Shown piece after piece: positions 10,777-23,694 of a stretch of 64,000 nucleotides of DNA. Each line of letters opens with the position of its first letter. The stretch's first letter is position 1. The notes beneath the pieces are model-generated. The model was not told the origin of the DNA, did no database searches, and saw nothing but the letters and a program-made list of their open reading frames with translations. Source of the stretch: Diospyros lotus (lineage: Eukaryota > Streptophyta > Magnoliopsida > Ericales > Ebenaceae); contig NW_026267106.1 in the NCBI RefSeq assembly GCF_014633365.1, forward strand, positions 1 to 64,000, in the 5' to 3' direction. Position numbers and translations under genes: made by a program.

Positions 10777-13083
10777 ATGAGGAAGTCAAAGTGTTGGCAG
10801 TTCAGAGAAAAATATAAGATTCCTGAGGAGTGGGAGGTCGAGTTCAACACCCATTTGCTGGCATGCCACCCCGTCGTCAGTCGTCTTTGTGTTTACAAAT
10901 GTGCCTTTGACAGGGGCTTCCGCCTGCCCCCCGAGGGAGGGTCATGTCCATTCTTCAACATCTCACCATCGTTGTAGCCCAACTGTCTCCCTTCGGATGG
11001 AGGTACTTGATGGGTTTCATCGTCATCTGCCACTTTGCCTGGGTGGAGCCTACGGACAGCTTTTCAATTATTTCTTTCTACCAACCACAACCCGGGGGGT
11101 TGGATCTCCATTTCGCCAAGGATCGTGAAGGAAGGCAACCTCCTCACAGTCAAGGAGCGTCCCGATCATAAGGTTAGAGCCACGTTGCTCATGTATTTCG
11201 GGGGGTCCCAAGATTCGAATCACTGGAAAGAACGTTTCATCTTCATCCGCCCAAAATGTCCAGTTCCTCGCAAGAGATTAGGTCCATGAGCAACGGGTGG
11301 ACTTTGGATACCAAGCGCAAAAGCCCGAGCGTCGAGGCTATAAAGGAATTGGCCAATAGGATTATAGCCCCCAGCCGGGACTGAAAAGAGGAATGGCTTT
11401 CCAATTCGACGCTTAGCCAAGCAGACCTAGACAGTGAAAACTGTAAGCGTTAGCCTTCGCCTTTCCTCCTTACTTTTTTATTCCTTTCAACTTTACCAAA
11501 CATTGATCTTCTTTATTTTTCTTGCACAGTTGAAAATCTCTGGGAGATAACTTACTCTCCTATCACCGAGGGGATGATCTTGGATTTCCCTGAGAGCAAA
11601 GGACCTTTTAGCCTGGCCAAAATGAAGAAAACAATTGAGAAAGCCCCCCAGGACCTCTCAAGGTAAAGGGCTTCCCACTCTGCCCAAGAAGGCTCCGAAG
11701 GCCTTCCAGGGTAAAGGAATTTTCGCCCCTCCCGCTTAAAGAAAATGGCAGTGGAAGACCCTAAGACTTTCCAGGAGGCCCTAATGGGTAGGGCCGAGGC
11801 TCGCCCAAAAAGTCCTTTCTTGGGATCCCAAGCCCCGAAGAACAAGAAGGACTACCAACCTTCTTAGCAACCAGCAGCAGAGCCTGGCTCCTCATAAGAT
11901 CCGTTTGAAGGTGATGATGAGCCTATCGCCCAGGCACTTGAGGTGGCTAAGGCGAAGGCTCAAGGAAGTCAGCCGCCTACAAGTATAAAGTTAACAATAA
12001 CGCACTTCGCCATTCCAATCTCTTCTATTTTTAAGCTCATACTAATGTCTCTATCACCAGAGGACCACCCAGAATTGACAAGGAAAGCTTCATTGGAGGA
12101 GACTTCGGTGCTGTCTCCCAAGGAAATTCTGAGCCGAAGAGTGAAACGCCGAAGAGTTAAAAGTGCCTCCACCCCCTCTTCGGCTAAAATAAACAAAGAT
12201 CCTCAGGCGGTCGAAGCTTTCCCCAACAGTTTGAAGGCTCCAGCTTCCTCTCTAACTCCTGCTACCGACTTAGGTGTAGACCCTTTGCACCTAGCTGTTT
12301 CTACCCTTCCTTAAATCCCTGGCGACACAGACTACTATATATGCCAAGGCCTTGAAAGTAGTATTAATAGTCTGATTTTTCTCTTCAGCCTTCTTTTTCC
12401 CTTAGCAAGCTTGATAATAATGCCTTTCTTGTCTTTTTCAGTAGTGTCTTTTGGCCTTCAGGAATTTCGTAACCCAATGAGAGTCTAATTATCTGGCTTG
12501 CCTTGCGGTTTTAGATTCTGAAGTCCAGAGACTTCGGGGGTCTAAGGCCCTATCTTCCAAGGTAGCAAACCTCGAGCATCACATGCGCGTTCTCGATAAA
12601 TCCATTGAGCTGGCTCAAGATGAGGCGAAGCTTGCCAATGAGGCTGAGGCCCAGGCTAGCCAAGAGCTGGAGCTGGTGCAAAACAGGATGTTAGAAGCCC
12701 GGCAAGCCAACTCCAAGCTCAGGGAGGAGCTGGATGCCATGAAGGACGCTAATGAAAAGCTCTGGGAGAATACCAAGAAGCTATCCACGGAGCTGAAAGA
12801 AAGCAAGAGGAGCCAAAATGAAACCCTAGAGTCCTACACTGGTGCAAGGAAGCTCTTCAAGTAGCTAACACGAAGCTCCAATCCACCCTTGAAGATACCC
12901 GCATAGCTTTTCAAAAGGGTCGCGAGGAATTTCAAAATTTCGAGGCTTATGCTGTGGAGCTAGAGGGGATTCTTCAAGGTGGGTTCGAGTATATGAAAAG
13001 GCTTGCGAATGAGAGCTTTCCGAATCTAGACATGGACTCCATTGCTTTTGATGTTTCGGTTGCTTTGTCTTCTTTAGAATAGA
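10777..13083 (+). pseudogene. element A antisense ORF, decayed (Grande gene23 / 'putative gypsy type transposon' family)
   Basis: On the strand opposite gag-pol, between pol and the 3' LTR, lies a decayed gene. Pieces at 10777-11290 read like the plant-mobile-like domain with KYKIPEEWEVEF, FRLPPEGG and GWRYLMGFIVICHFA-type words; these correspond to the region with YHLPV, CRFPFEST and GWRNLVSFVICC in the intact antisense gene of element B. A serine/proline-rich middle follows (11943-12314), then a charged coiled coil (12583-12864). The frame continues at 12840-13083 to end VALSSLE and a TAG. AATAAA follows at about 13115. Frameshifts and stops break it, so no product is expected. Function of the family is unknown. 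Confidence 0.68.
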
Positions 13084-13349
13084 TGCCTCTGTATTTTGTA
13101 ACCATGATATTGTAATAAAATTTGTTGTTGACATTCTCTTCTTCTTTCTTTGCTTGCCTTTTGTTTTTCTTCGCCCCCCCCCCCACCCCTTTTGTTTTAG
13201 ACTTACAAAATTTTCGCATTTCTTCAGCAAGGATTGAATGCTAATTTAACCATTCTTCGAGAAAGCTAGGTGTCTTTACCGTAACCATTTTAGCTGTACT
13301 CGAACGTGCTTTATCATTGTCTAGAACAACTCTTTTGACTTTGACTCGG

Positions 13350-13580
13350 TTAGTAGGTGCCCCCTGAGGATCACATCTGGTCCTTATTGCTGTTAGTTGA
13401 GGGTTCGGGGTCCCTCAAGGATCTCATCTAATCCTTCTTTTCTTTTGATCGAGGGCTCAAGGTCCCTCGAGGATCACATCTAATCCTTCTTTTCTTTAAT
13501 CGAGGGCTCGGGGTCCCTCGAGAATCACATCTGATCCTTCCTTTTATTTGAGGTTTTAATCCCCTGAGGTTAGGCTTATT
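13350..13580. repeat. 51-bp tandem repeat between antisense ORF and pol of element A
   Basis: Four to five units of 51-52 bp, with the core CCCTCGAGGATCACATCTAA followed by TCCTTCTTTTCTTT; the GGATC words recur near 13368, 13420, 13471 and 13522. Element B has a 50-51 bp array of similar sequence at the same place (51621-51872). Confidence 0.7.
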
Positions 13581-13609
13581 TTTTGGTCAAGGGTGGTCCC
13601 CTGGGATCT

Positions 13610-14853
13610 TTTGTTATAGGGTGTTCCAACAAGTGTTTTTAATGGGTACACCCTCTACTGTTTGGAGTTTATAAGCACCAGGACTGAGGGCTTCCACTAT
13701 TCTAAAGGGGCCCTCCCAATTAGTTGTTAACTTGTTTGCCTCCCGAGCACCTTGGACGTCCGCTCGTCGCAGCACCCAATCTCCAAGAAGGGAACTCCGA
13801 ACTTTTACCCTTCAGTTATAGTACCTTTCGATATGTCGATTGTACGTTGCCTGTCGAATCTTCACCTAATCACGAAGTTCATCAAGGAGATCTAAGTTGT
13901 CTCTTAGATTCTGTTCATTAGACTCTGGGATGAATAGTTCCACTCTGAGAGTTGGTATGCCTATTTCAACTGAGATCAAAGCTTTCGAACCATAACATAA
14001 GCTGAACAAAGTCTCGCTCGTAGATACCTTCACCATGGTTCGGTAAGACCATAAAATACTTGGTAACTCATCCACCTAGCTCCCATCTGCTTTGTCCACG
14101 TGGACCTTTAGACCATGCAATAATGTTCGGTTAACAAGCTCAATCTGGCCATTAGCTTGTTGATGAGCCACCGAAGTGAAACGCTGTCGTATCTTCAACT
14201 CCTAACACCATTCCTGTATCGATTGGTCAGTGAACTGAGTGCCATTATCTGAAATTAGGACTCGAGGGATTCCGAACCGGCACATCACACTCCTCCATAG
14301 AAATTACTTTACTCGCCGAGTAGTAATGAAGGCCATTGGTTCCGCTTCAACCCACTTTGTGAAAAAACCTATGGGGGTAAAAACGTGCTTAACTTAGCTA
14401 ACTACCGGAGGGAAAGGACCCAAGATCTCGATGCCCCATTGAGCAAAGGGGCAAGGTGCGACCAGATGAGTTAAAGTGACAGCTGGTACGTGAACCAGGT
14501 TAGAGGTTCGTTGGCATCTATCGTGAGTCCTGACCAGCTGCTCTGAATCTTTCGCCATTGTTGGCCAATAATACCCTTGCTGAAGAGTTTTCTGGCTGAG
14601 GATTCGAGCCCCAATGTGGCTCCCACATACGCCTTCATGGATCTCCCTTAGGATGTAGTCTACTTCTCGGGGCCGGATACACTTGGGAAAATGGCTGTGA
14701 GAATGACCTCTTATAAAGCTCCCCATCGATTATTACTAAACTTCGAGCCTTCATTTTGATTTCTCGAGCTTCTGAGTCACCATCGAAAAGTTTTCCCTCT
14801 TTCAAATATAAGAGCAAGGGATACACCCAACTGGGCTCGGCATCAACACACAA
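13610..14853 (-). pseudogene. element A integrase region, broken
   Basis: On the minus strand the frame fragments contain the HHCC zinc region (LREIHEGVCGSHIGAR, then a region with DRCQRTSNL in place of the usual CXRCQR), the core start PFAQWGIEILGPFP, then an ELPSILWSYRT segment near 14040-14075. The polyprotein end has NWEGPFRIVEALSPGAYKL. One zinc-ligand cysteine reads as H/D in this copy, and several stops and frameshifts separate the pieces. Integrase would insert the cDNA; this copy is dead. Confidence 0.78.
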
Positions 14854-15362
14854 TTGTTCAGCTAACTCCTCGATGCTCTTCTATGGTAAAGACTCAATTC
14901 GGATCTCCCGAGAGCTTGTTGGGAAGGAGGACGATGCGATTCGAGACAAAAGATCCACTTCTATATTCCTGGCCCAAGGAACATATTCCACTTTCACCGA
15001 TTGGAAGGGTGTCATCAGCTCCTTGACCATAGTTAGATATTTTTCCATGCGGCCTTCCCGTGCCTCGTATTCCCCATTCACTTTGGAGTCAGAACTCACT
15101 TCAATTCATTGTGCTCCTAATTGCTCAACCAGTCTCAAACCTTCCATGAGGGACTCGTATTCAGCCTCATTATTAGATGCTCAGAACTCAAAGTGCAAGG
15201 CATAGGCCCAAGCCTGCCCATCAAGGCTTCTGATCATCAGCCCCGCTCCGCCACCACCAGAGGTTAATCTTCCATCCATGGCCAACATCCATGACCTCTG
15301 ATCCCGTTCCGAGGCCTCTTGGGATCCAATCCCTTCGACGATAAAATCTGCCAATGCTTGGT
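14854..15362 (-). pseudogene. element A second RNase H (aRNH-like) domain, split by an insertion
   Basis: Minus-strand fragments read as the additional RNase H domain of Tat-lineage elements, with WMLAMDGRLTSGGGGAGLMI and a later VNGEYEAREGRMEKYL. Upstream, the coding sequence is cut after NQALADF... by the solo LTR starting at 15363 and resumes at 25266. A GCAGAAC-type change and stops further inactivate it. Confidence 0.72.
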
Positions 15363-16780
15363 TGTAACGACCCGCTCCCACTTTCGGGTGCCGTTGATGA
15401 ATAATCATCCGGATTACTCACCCGATAAACCACAATTGAAGGGTTGGACTATGTTTCAACAGGATACGCCCTAGGTGGGGACTAAGCTTCGTTTTTCCCT
15501 TCGCTCCACTCGACGAATCGGTCCCAAACACAGATAAGAAAACACAGCGGACTGGGACCCAAAACCCGAGTGAGTTTCACATTTCTTCAGCTCGCCTCAT
15601 AGCAAGCCAAAGGTGACCCATGCACAAAGCTAGCATAACACACTTCGATGAGTATTGGGGATTTATGGGAACATACCTTTCGATCCTTACCTGATCCGAG
15701 ACTTAGCTACACCAACTAAAGCCATATACAACCAGCAAACAACATTTACATTCACGATCAAGAATATATACAGGTACACATGAAAATACAGGAGAATATA
15801 CAACACATCTCGGGCAACAATGCTAGTTACCCCTATCGGCTCCCGACACCATCCCTGCTTGCATCTAAATTTGGCATCATCTACAACATAAGGTAAAACC
15901 TCATGAGTCATAAAGACTCAGTAAGGATGCAATTCATAAGTAAATGAAGCATGAGCGAGCATGTAATACAAAAATGCAATGCAACATGGGTAGTCTCCCA
16001 TGCCCTCGTAACCTCTATAGGTTAAGGCATCAACCAACCCTTTCCACAACACTAGTCCTCCATATGGCCATAGGTACACTAGAACACATATTATGCAAAT
16101 GTGACCACTCCATGCAACTCATAAATAAACACTTATGAATGCAACCAAGGCCCCCACCACATGGGGTCATTCCTTACTTGGCTTGAAACTTCATCTCTGC
16201 CTCGGCACGAACTCCAGCCTGAGCCTCAAACTCTTCTAGGACCACCGCCTCCCTGGTCGACCCTAGATGCAACCACAAAAAACCCAACTCCATTAAAATC
16301 AGGCATTACACTAGGGCCTATATTTTTCCATTCAATGCAAAAACCACCTGTTGACTATTTCCAAACAACCCAAATCGAGGGTCTAATCCAACCAACAATT
16401 CACATTACATCATTTCCACAACATCCCAACAATATGCCAATACTTGGAAAGAAATTTAATTAATTTACCTCGATTAATCTGGAGAAGAAATTAGGAAAAC
16501 GCCATACCCGGAGCTGCCTCCTAAGCTGCCACCACGTGCTCGAATTCCCATTTTGAGCATTTGGCACACTTCTCAAGCCCCAAAATAATTTTCAAATTTT
16601 TTTCTGAATTTTTCGAAATTTTCTAGCATTTTTTCCTATTTTTTCTCCGTTTTTTCAAAATTTCTTTATTTTTATTTTTCTTAATTTTTTTTTCTTTTTC
16701 TTTTATTTTTTCTTCTCTTCTTCTGCTCATCTTCTTCCTCTTCTCTCCTTCGCGCGGCCCCTGGATTGTCAGTCCAACAG

Positions 16781-19407
16781 TGAAGCCATATATGCAGGGG
16801 CATAAGGCCCCCAAAATTAGAAGACCCCAAATTTTAAAAATTTATAATATATATTTTTAATAATAGATTTTTATTAAAAAATTAAATACAAAACATAATA
16901 AACCCTTTTATCTTCCCTTCTCCATTTCCCAATTTTTTACCATTACTGTTGTTCCCAAATCCCATAAAACCTACATTCCCTTCATAATTTTTCCCTCTTC
17001 CCCCCCTCTCTCTCTCTTGCACACGCGCTTCAAAGGTCACTGCACATAATACACTCACTGTTTACTTCAACCTTTAGGCTTCACTTCAGCATCTACCACC
17101 TGTGATCTATATTATTGTATTGTATACTTCAAACTGTAAAATATGTTTGTATTAATATTATTAATAAATATTAGATGTTTGTATTAATATTATTAACAAA
17201 TATAATACGTTTGTATTAAATTAAAATCAAAACTAATTATATTTGTATTAACCCGTGCCTAAAGTCCCTTGTATCATGTATTCTGTCTCATTTATGTATT
17301 AAATTGGGGATTTCAATTCATTTTATGAGAAAGGCAATGTCTAATGCTAATAGATTTAATTAAAATTAGAATCCTTAAATTTTTTTTAAAACTAATTCAA
17401 CAGTCAAGATTTGATGCTAAACATGACTAAGCATATGTGGAATTACCCTAAAACGATGGACAACCTTATGTGGAATCACCCTAAAATGAAGGGTAATATA
17501 GGAAAGTAACTCATTTAAAATGCTTAAAATGAAAACTTCTCGTAGCCATATTTTAAAATACCTCAATTGGCCTTAATTGAAAACACAGTTAGTACATGAA
17601 TTGTTTATATATATGTGTGTGTTTCATGAATTGTTTTTTTCACACAGCCACTTTCTCTCGCCATTATTTTCGCACAACCACATATACATGTATATACACA
17701 CCCATATTCAAATTGGAGCCATATATATATAGAGATATAGATATATACACACACATATAGACATAAACACACACATATACATCTATATAATTATGCACAC
17801 ACACACGCGCGCAGTTAGTACATAAACACACACACACACACGACATACACATATACATATATATACACACAGCCTTATGAATATCCCAACTTGAAAGATC
17901 AAGAACCTGGAAAAACACATGGAAAAAATTATGTTCACAGCAAAAATCAACAACCAGAAACAAAAAATACACAGAAAATCAGTTAACAGCAACAAACCAC
18001 AACAAAGACCATCAAATCACAGCATTACAAATTTATGTTCGCAACAACCAGAAATAGCAAAAGAAACAACAAATCCAATAACAAAAAATACGCAGCAAAA
18101 TGCAATAACAAAATACAGTGAGAGACATAAAGAGAGATGGAGAGACAGAGAGAAGGGTGGGGGAAATACCTGGCTATAGCAGTGGTAGTGGTGGTGGCTT
18201 TGGCTGCAGCTGGCCATCGTACCTCCGGGACCACCACCGCAGCCTCCGTCTCTACCCAGCATCGCTGTAAAAATGGTAGCTGATGCAGCCGCCCCTCTCG
18301 CCTCTGTTTCAGCCGCAAACAGCCACCATCGCTACGGCCATCGTCGACCACGTCCAACCACCGTTGACGTTCAAATTGTTGTCTTCCTCGTCACTGCCGT
18401 CCACTACTTTCGACGACCATCACTCCAGGTCTGTTCTTCTTCTCCGTCAGGCCCTCCTACAACTCACCCGTCGATCACCACTCACCCGCTCTTACCGTCG
18501 TTCTCTCTTCCTTGCTCCCTCTTTGCCTTCGCCATCGCTGACGGCCTACTCTGCTTCCTCTTCTATTTTTCGTTTACCGTTCTTGCCAACGACCTCATCT
18601 AACCTCCTCCTTCGCCGACTAAATGATTGCTTCCAGCGGTTGTTTTCATCCTTTGCCATTGAAGTAAGCTTCATAGCAATCCCAAATCTCAAATTGGGAG
18701 AGGCAGTATGGCCGATGGGGGGCAATAGCGATGGGGCTGAGTGGCGGTGCGGTGGGGGGCAATGACGATTGAGCAGCTGCCGGTGGGGCACAACAGAGGG
18801 GGCGGCGATGGTGTGGGTGGGTGACTGTGAGAGAGAGAAAGAGAGAGGGAGAGAGAGGCAGTGAGTGGGTGTGTTAACAGGTTGGGCATGTGTGCGTGTG
18901 TTAGTAGGTTGGGCAGAGTGTGTGCGTGAGGTGAGGAAGGATGGGATGGTTTTAGGGGGAAAAAGAATTGATCTCAGCCATTCATCTCAACTATTCATTG
19001 ATCTTAACCATCCAAAAAATGTCCCCTTCGCATTTGTCTCTCAATTTCAAAAACCATTCTGTTTTATTATATAGATTGTGACTATTGGGCCGACACTGCC
19101 CGCCCCTAGCAACAGCGAAACAGCCTCTCCCATTGGTGAGCCCGCAGCTACAGACGCATCCCCAAGCCCTAACTGAGGCACTAGATAGCAGCGCCCCTAC
19201 TTTGAAGGTTACATCCGTCTCTGGTGTCACCGCTGCAGCAACAAGTTTCTTCTTCAGCTTTAACTTCTCGGTTTGTTATTTTTTAGGCTTTCTAGGTGTA
19301 CTTGTGTGAGTGTTTTTTTGGCTTTGATTTGTTGTAAGCTTGTGAAGTTGTGATTTACTGTCTTTCATTTAGGTTATTTGATTCATTGATTCTAGTATGT
19401 TAGTATA
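16781..19407. other. unassigned insert material between solo LTR and gag-only element
   Basis: No gene recognised. It opens near a hAT-like word CAGGGGCATAAGGCCCC (16797) whose partner end I could not confirm. It holds AC/AT microsatellites (about 17590-17880), a GC-rich part with GCCACC/CTCGCC composition (18180-18870), and AT-rich spacer. ORFs on both strands at 18017-18889 reflect composition. Confidence 0.45.
17675..17880. repeat. (AC)n/(AT)n compound microsatellite
   Basis: Runs of ACACAC, ATATAT and CACGCGCG-type dinucleotides. Confidence 0.8.
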
Positions 19408-20590
19408 TGTTGTTGCCAAAATACAATAATTAAAATTTGTGATATAGGGTCCACTCGAGCTCGGTGTCAGGTGAAGTTAGGTTATCGTAAGAGATGTCGC
19501 ATCAAGGGAGATTACCACTAGGATACTGGTCGCAAGGATTCACCACTAGCTCTTGCCACAAGGTTTTGCCACTAACTCTTGCCACTGGCTCTTACCACTA
19601 GCTCTCGCCACTAGCTCTTTCCACTAGCTCTCGCCACTAGCTCTTGCCACAAGCTTTTTCCACAAGCTCTCGTCATTAGCTCTTGCCACAAGCTCTCATC
19701 ACTAGCTCTTGCCACAAGCTCTCACCACTAGCTCTTGCCACTAGGTCTCGCCGCAAGCTTTTGCCTTGGCCGCAAGCTTTTTCACTTCGCCACGAGGTCT
19801 CATCGCAAGCTTTAGCCTTCACCACTAAGTCTCGCCGCAAGCTTTTGCCTTCGCCACGAGGTCTCTCCGCAAGCTTTTGCCTTCGTCGCGAGGTCTCGCA
19901 GCAAGCTTTTAACCCTGTTGATGCTCAAAAAATGGGTTAGAAGGCTCACATGAATCTTTCCCCGCGAAGACCCTCCAATGCCAAAGTTAGTCTCGAATCC
20001 CAATGTCTATTCATGAAAATAGTAAAAGTGCATTCAAAGTGTCTAGATTTTATCGAAATTGGAAGTCCTCATCAATGTCTTATAGCTGGGTTTTATAGGG
20101 CACAATTCTCAAGGGTGGCTGGTGTCGACACGTGGCAGTTGCCGAATGGGTCTAAATTTAATAAAAGAATGGGGAGGTTGCCACGAAAAATCATCGCGGG
20201 GCTTGTATTCGAGCTAGCCATGGCTCACGGCAGGCTGCCGCGAGCTAGCCCTAGCAGCCAACTTACCTGCTACGCTGGCCCTTGCAGCCAGCCTTGGCTC
20301 GCGACAGGCTGCCGCGAGCCTGCCGTCCCTGCCAGCCTAGCCGCGAGGCTAACCCTTGTGGCCAATAGCCTCGTGGCCAACTTAGCCATGAGGTTGTCCA
20401 TTGTGGCCAGCCCTGCCACGAGGCAGGGCCTCGCGGCAAGCTGGCCCTTATAGCCAACTTGGGACTAGGCTGGCCACGAGGCTAAACCTTGCGACCAGCT
20501 ACCGCGAGGCTAGCCCTCCCGGCTAAACTTTTTATTTTATTAATTTGAAAAATTTTCTCATTTTTCCTACCAATTTTCCATGGCACAACA
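19408..20590 (-). repeat. gag-only element 3' LTR (left, complete)
   Basis: 1183 bp; minus strand begins TGTTGTGCCATGGAAAATT after the purine tract and ends GGCAACAACA. It contains a run of short repeats with GCCACTAGCTCTTGCC and CGCAAGCTTTTGCCTTCGCC (19500-19920), and a repeat-rich part of GCCGCGAGCCTGCC/GGCCAGCC words (20220-20510). Confidence 0.68.
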
Positions 20591-20689
20591 ATTTCCCCCC
20601 ACTCTTTTGTTTTTTCTTTAGATAAAATTGAAGAGTAGAATATCAGCCAAAGAGCAGGGTCTAGCACCTAAATTCAATTAAAGCTTCCA

Positions 20690-21870
20690 AGATTCCCGAA
20701 GATCTTAGGTCAGCCAGGGGCTTTAGGTACCAGGTTATCTCCGAGCAACCATGCTCTTGAGAGATAGGTTCCGCTGCAAAACTTTTGCCGGGTCTTCGAA
20801 CTTGCCGAGAGGCCTAGGCACCAGATCAGCTAAGGAGTCTGGTCTAGCTTGGGAGCATAGCACCGGACTCAGTCAAGGGATCTTGATGAGCCTACGAGCA
20901 CAGTCTTCGGAGCATTCGGTGACACTAGGATGGATCATAGCGCACTGACTATTATGTTCTCCATATCTGTCTTTCGGGGTTAGTTTTTACCTCAGGGAAT
21001 CTGAGTTTGGCCAGTGATCCGACACGAGATTCCTACCAGACATCCGAATTTGCCGAAAGACCTAGGTGGCAGATCGACCAAAGAGTTAGGCCTAGCCAAA
21101 AAGGCATAGCACCTAACTCAAGCGAGGGAAATGGGTGAGTCTGTGGGCATAAGCGTCGGATGTTCTAGTGATCCCAAGCCAACCAGTGGTTATACTCACC
21201 AGATTACAACTAGGTGACTCAACTTCGATAAGCGGGATCATGGCAGAACCATCATAGGATTATTATCTCTTCATGCCTTTCATGGGGCCAATCTACCTCA
21301 AGTGATCTGGGTTTGGCCAGTGGTCCGACAAGGGATTTCTACCAGGCATCCGAGTTTGCCAGAAGACCTAGGCGCCAGATCAACCAAGCACTTGGGTCTA
21401 GCCCAAAAAGGCATAACAGCGAATTCAATTAGGGATCTAGGTGAGTCTGCGGGCATAGGCATTGGATCCTCTGGCGTTCTCGGGCCAGCTCATGGTCATC
21501 GGCACCAGATTACCACTAGGCGACTTAACCTTCGAGAGCGGGCTTATGCTAGAGCTATCATGTGATCACTTCACTTCTTTTCCTCCTTCCTAGGGTCAGT
21601 CTACCTTAGGGAATCTAGGTTTGACCCGCAGTTCAGTGTGGGATTCCTACTAAACATCTGAGTTTGCCAGGAGACCTAGGCACCAGATCAACCAAGGAAT
21701 TGGGTCTAGACAAAAAGGCATAGCACCTAACTCAAGCGAGGGATCTGAGTGAGTCTGCGGGCATAGGCATCGGATGTTTTGGTTCCCGGGCCAACTCATG
21801 GTCATTAACACCAGATTGCCCCTAGGCGACTTGACCTTCGGAAGCTAGCAGTGCTTGAGCCGTCGTACCT
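20690..21870. repeat. 306-bp tandem repeat, about four units
   Basis: Long units recur with landmarks GGGAATCTGAGTTTGGCC (near 20994, 21301, 21608) and GCAYAAGCRTCGGATGTTC-like words; the first unit is partial. They lie between gag and the 3' LTR, where an autonomous element would have pol. Units are roughly 75-85 percent alike by eye. Confidence 0.62.
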
Positions 21871-21981
21871 GCATGACACATACAAATAATCTGGGCTCAT
21901 GGAGATTTTACGTGATTCGGCTTATAGTTTTGCCTACTCCACGGGAATACATGGGATATATTCTTTTATTACAATGGAAAG

Positions 21982-23640
21982 TTAAAGACAATTCCGGCCT
22001 TCAGCCGGGTCGAGTAATGCTTCTAATGACAAGCTTAACACTACGTCTCGTGTTTTGTCCCTTCCCCTGAGGTTAAAGCTGGGAAGTACCTCTCGAGCTG
22101 CACGGTGTTCCAAGCTTTTCCTATCGCCTCGGCTTGTAGTGTCGGTAGTGTGCACATGTTGGGGCCTAACATCTTCTGAATTTTGTAAGGTCATTCGTAC
22201 TTCGAGCTGGGTTTCCCTTCCTCTTCTATTACCTTCCCCTACATCCAAAATTTCCATTTGGATGATAAACTATTCTGCTCGGTCGAACAACTCAGTCACA
22301 GAATTTGGCTCGGAGAAGGCTAAGGATCTTCTAAGCGGGGCGTATGTAGTTCCATTTAGTAGGGCTGATGCCGCCAATCCTACTGGAAGATCCCTTACTT
22401 CCTACGTCGTGGCTTTGAATCGCTCGATGTATTGCTTCAGGGATTCATTTGGCTTCTGCTATAAGTTCATTAGATATATTGCACTCTTTTTCTTCGGGAG
22501 ATAGATGGAGAATGCACTTAGGAATTCTTTCTTCAACTGTTCGAATGATCATATGTATCCTACTAGTAATTCAGTGAACCACTATTGAGCTTGTCCTGCT
22601 AGGGAGAATGGGAAATCCCTACACCTCGTGACCCCATTCCATCCATGTAAGACGACCACTGCAACAAAATGTTGTAAGTGCTTCTCGGGGTCCTCCCTTC
22701 CCAAGTATACTGAAAGGTGCGGCAGTTCAAACCCTGGTTGCACTGGTCGCCTTTGGAGTTCCTCAAATAGAGGGAACCCTTTCGAGGGAGTTACCTTTGG
22801 CCCCATCATTACCTACTTCTGTTCTAGCACCTCTTCTATGAGGCGTTTAATGTCAAACATGCTGAGTGTTTCCTGTTTCGCTTCATTTTGGAAAAGAGAT
22901 GGGTCATAAGGAACTGTTGAGTAGGTGTTTTCTGTTATCTCTCTATATGTGCGAGCTTTTCTTGCCCTCCTGTTATTTTTCCTTCTCGATTCCATTACCT
23001 CTGGGACTTGACTATTTAGCCCTGGAGTTTTGATTCTTATCCCCTACCGAGGGGCCCTTGAAGGGTTGTCCTAGGATCTCCGATGTTCTACCCTCGCATC
23101 GATTTATCCCATGTGGGGAATGTGAATGTCTGGCATTAGTTCACATAACAAAGCAGTGACTTCCTGTAGTTTTCTCATATTCTCCTCATTGTTCATCCTA
23201 AGTTCATCATTCGGTTGCTTCAGCTCCTCAAATTTTCTTCGTAATAGTTCATAATCTGAGAGTAAGACTGTGGGTAGAGCTATTCTTGAAGTTCCCACGA
23301 AGTTTCCATCTGGAATTGAAGACTGCCCAACTGAGTGTTGTTCCTAACTGGCGAGCGTTGCATGTGGGACTTGCTTCTCTCGCCCTGTCGCATATCTCCT
23401 CAATCTGGCTACGTGTGCTTCTCCTTGCTCTGAACGCTCCATGCTCCCCCAGTCCGGTGGTATGGTTGCATTCGAGCACATGAAAGTTCCCAGAACGCAC
23501 TTCGTTGTTAGGGTGATCTACTGAAAATTCTGGTACTGTAGAGTGCACTTGATGGCTTTTCGTGGCTCTCATCCTGGTACGAGCGCTCCTTAGGACAGGG
23601 TCAAGCAGGTTCACCCAACCGGATGATCTTGTCCCTCTCA
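21982..23640 (-). pseudogene. gag-like polyprotein of the gag-only element, with stops
   Basis: Minus-strand frames show an N-terminal part with a charged helix (LLRRKFEELKQPNDELRMNN region, 23104-23298), then a Retrotrans_gag-type core: GREDPEKHLQHF, a tryptophan-containing LHGWNGVTRCRDFPFSL, SFEQLKKEFLSAF and a later QYIERFKA (about 22380-22809). Several stops and frame changes lie between them. A capsid-type protein would package the element RNA; this copy could not make an intact one. No zinc knuckle was seen. Confidence 0.6.
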
Positions 23641-23694
23641 GCATCTTGTGTTAAATTGGCTTTTCGTTGTGTTTTTCCACAGATGACACCAAAT

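Noticed and set aside
16797..17280. hAT-type MITE starting CAGGGGCATAAGGCC
   Set aside because: A possible opposite end near 17260-17280 matches only in part, and no 8-bp duplication was found.
18017..18889. Several 80-160 codon ORFs on both strands
   Set aside because: Ser/Pro/Ala-rich composition from GCC/CTC repeats; overlapping frames on opposite strands.
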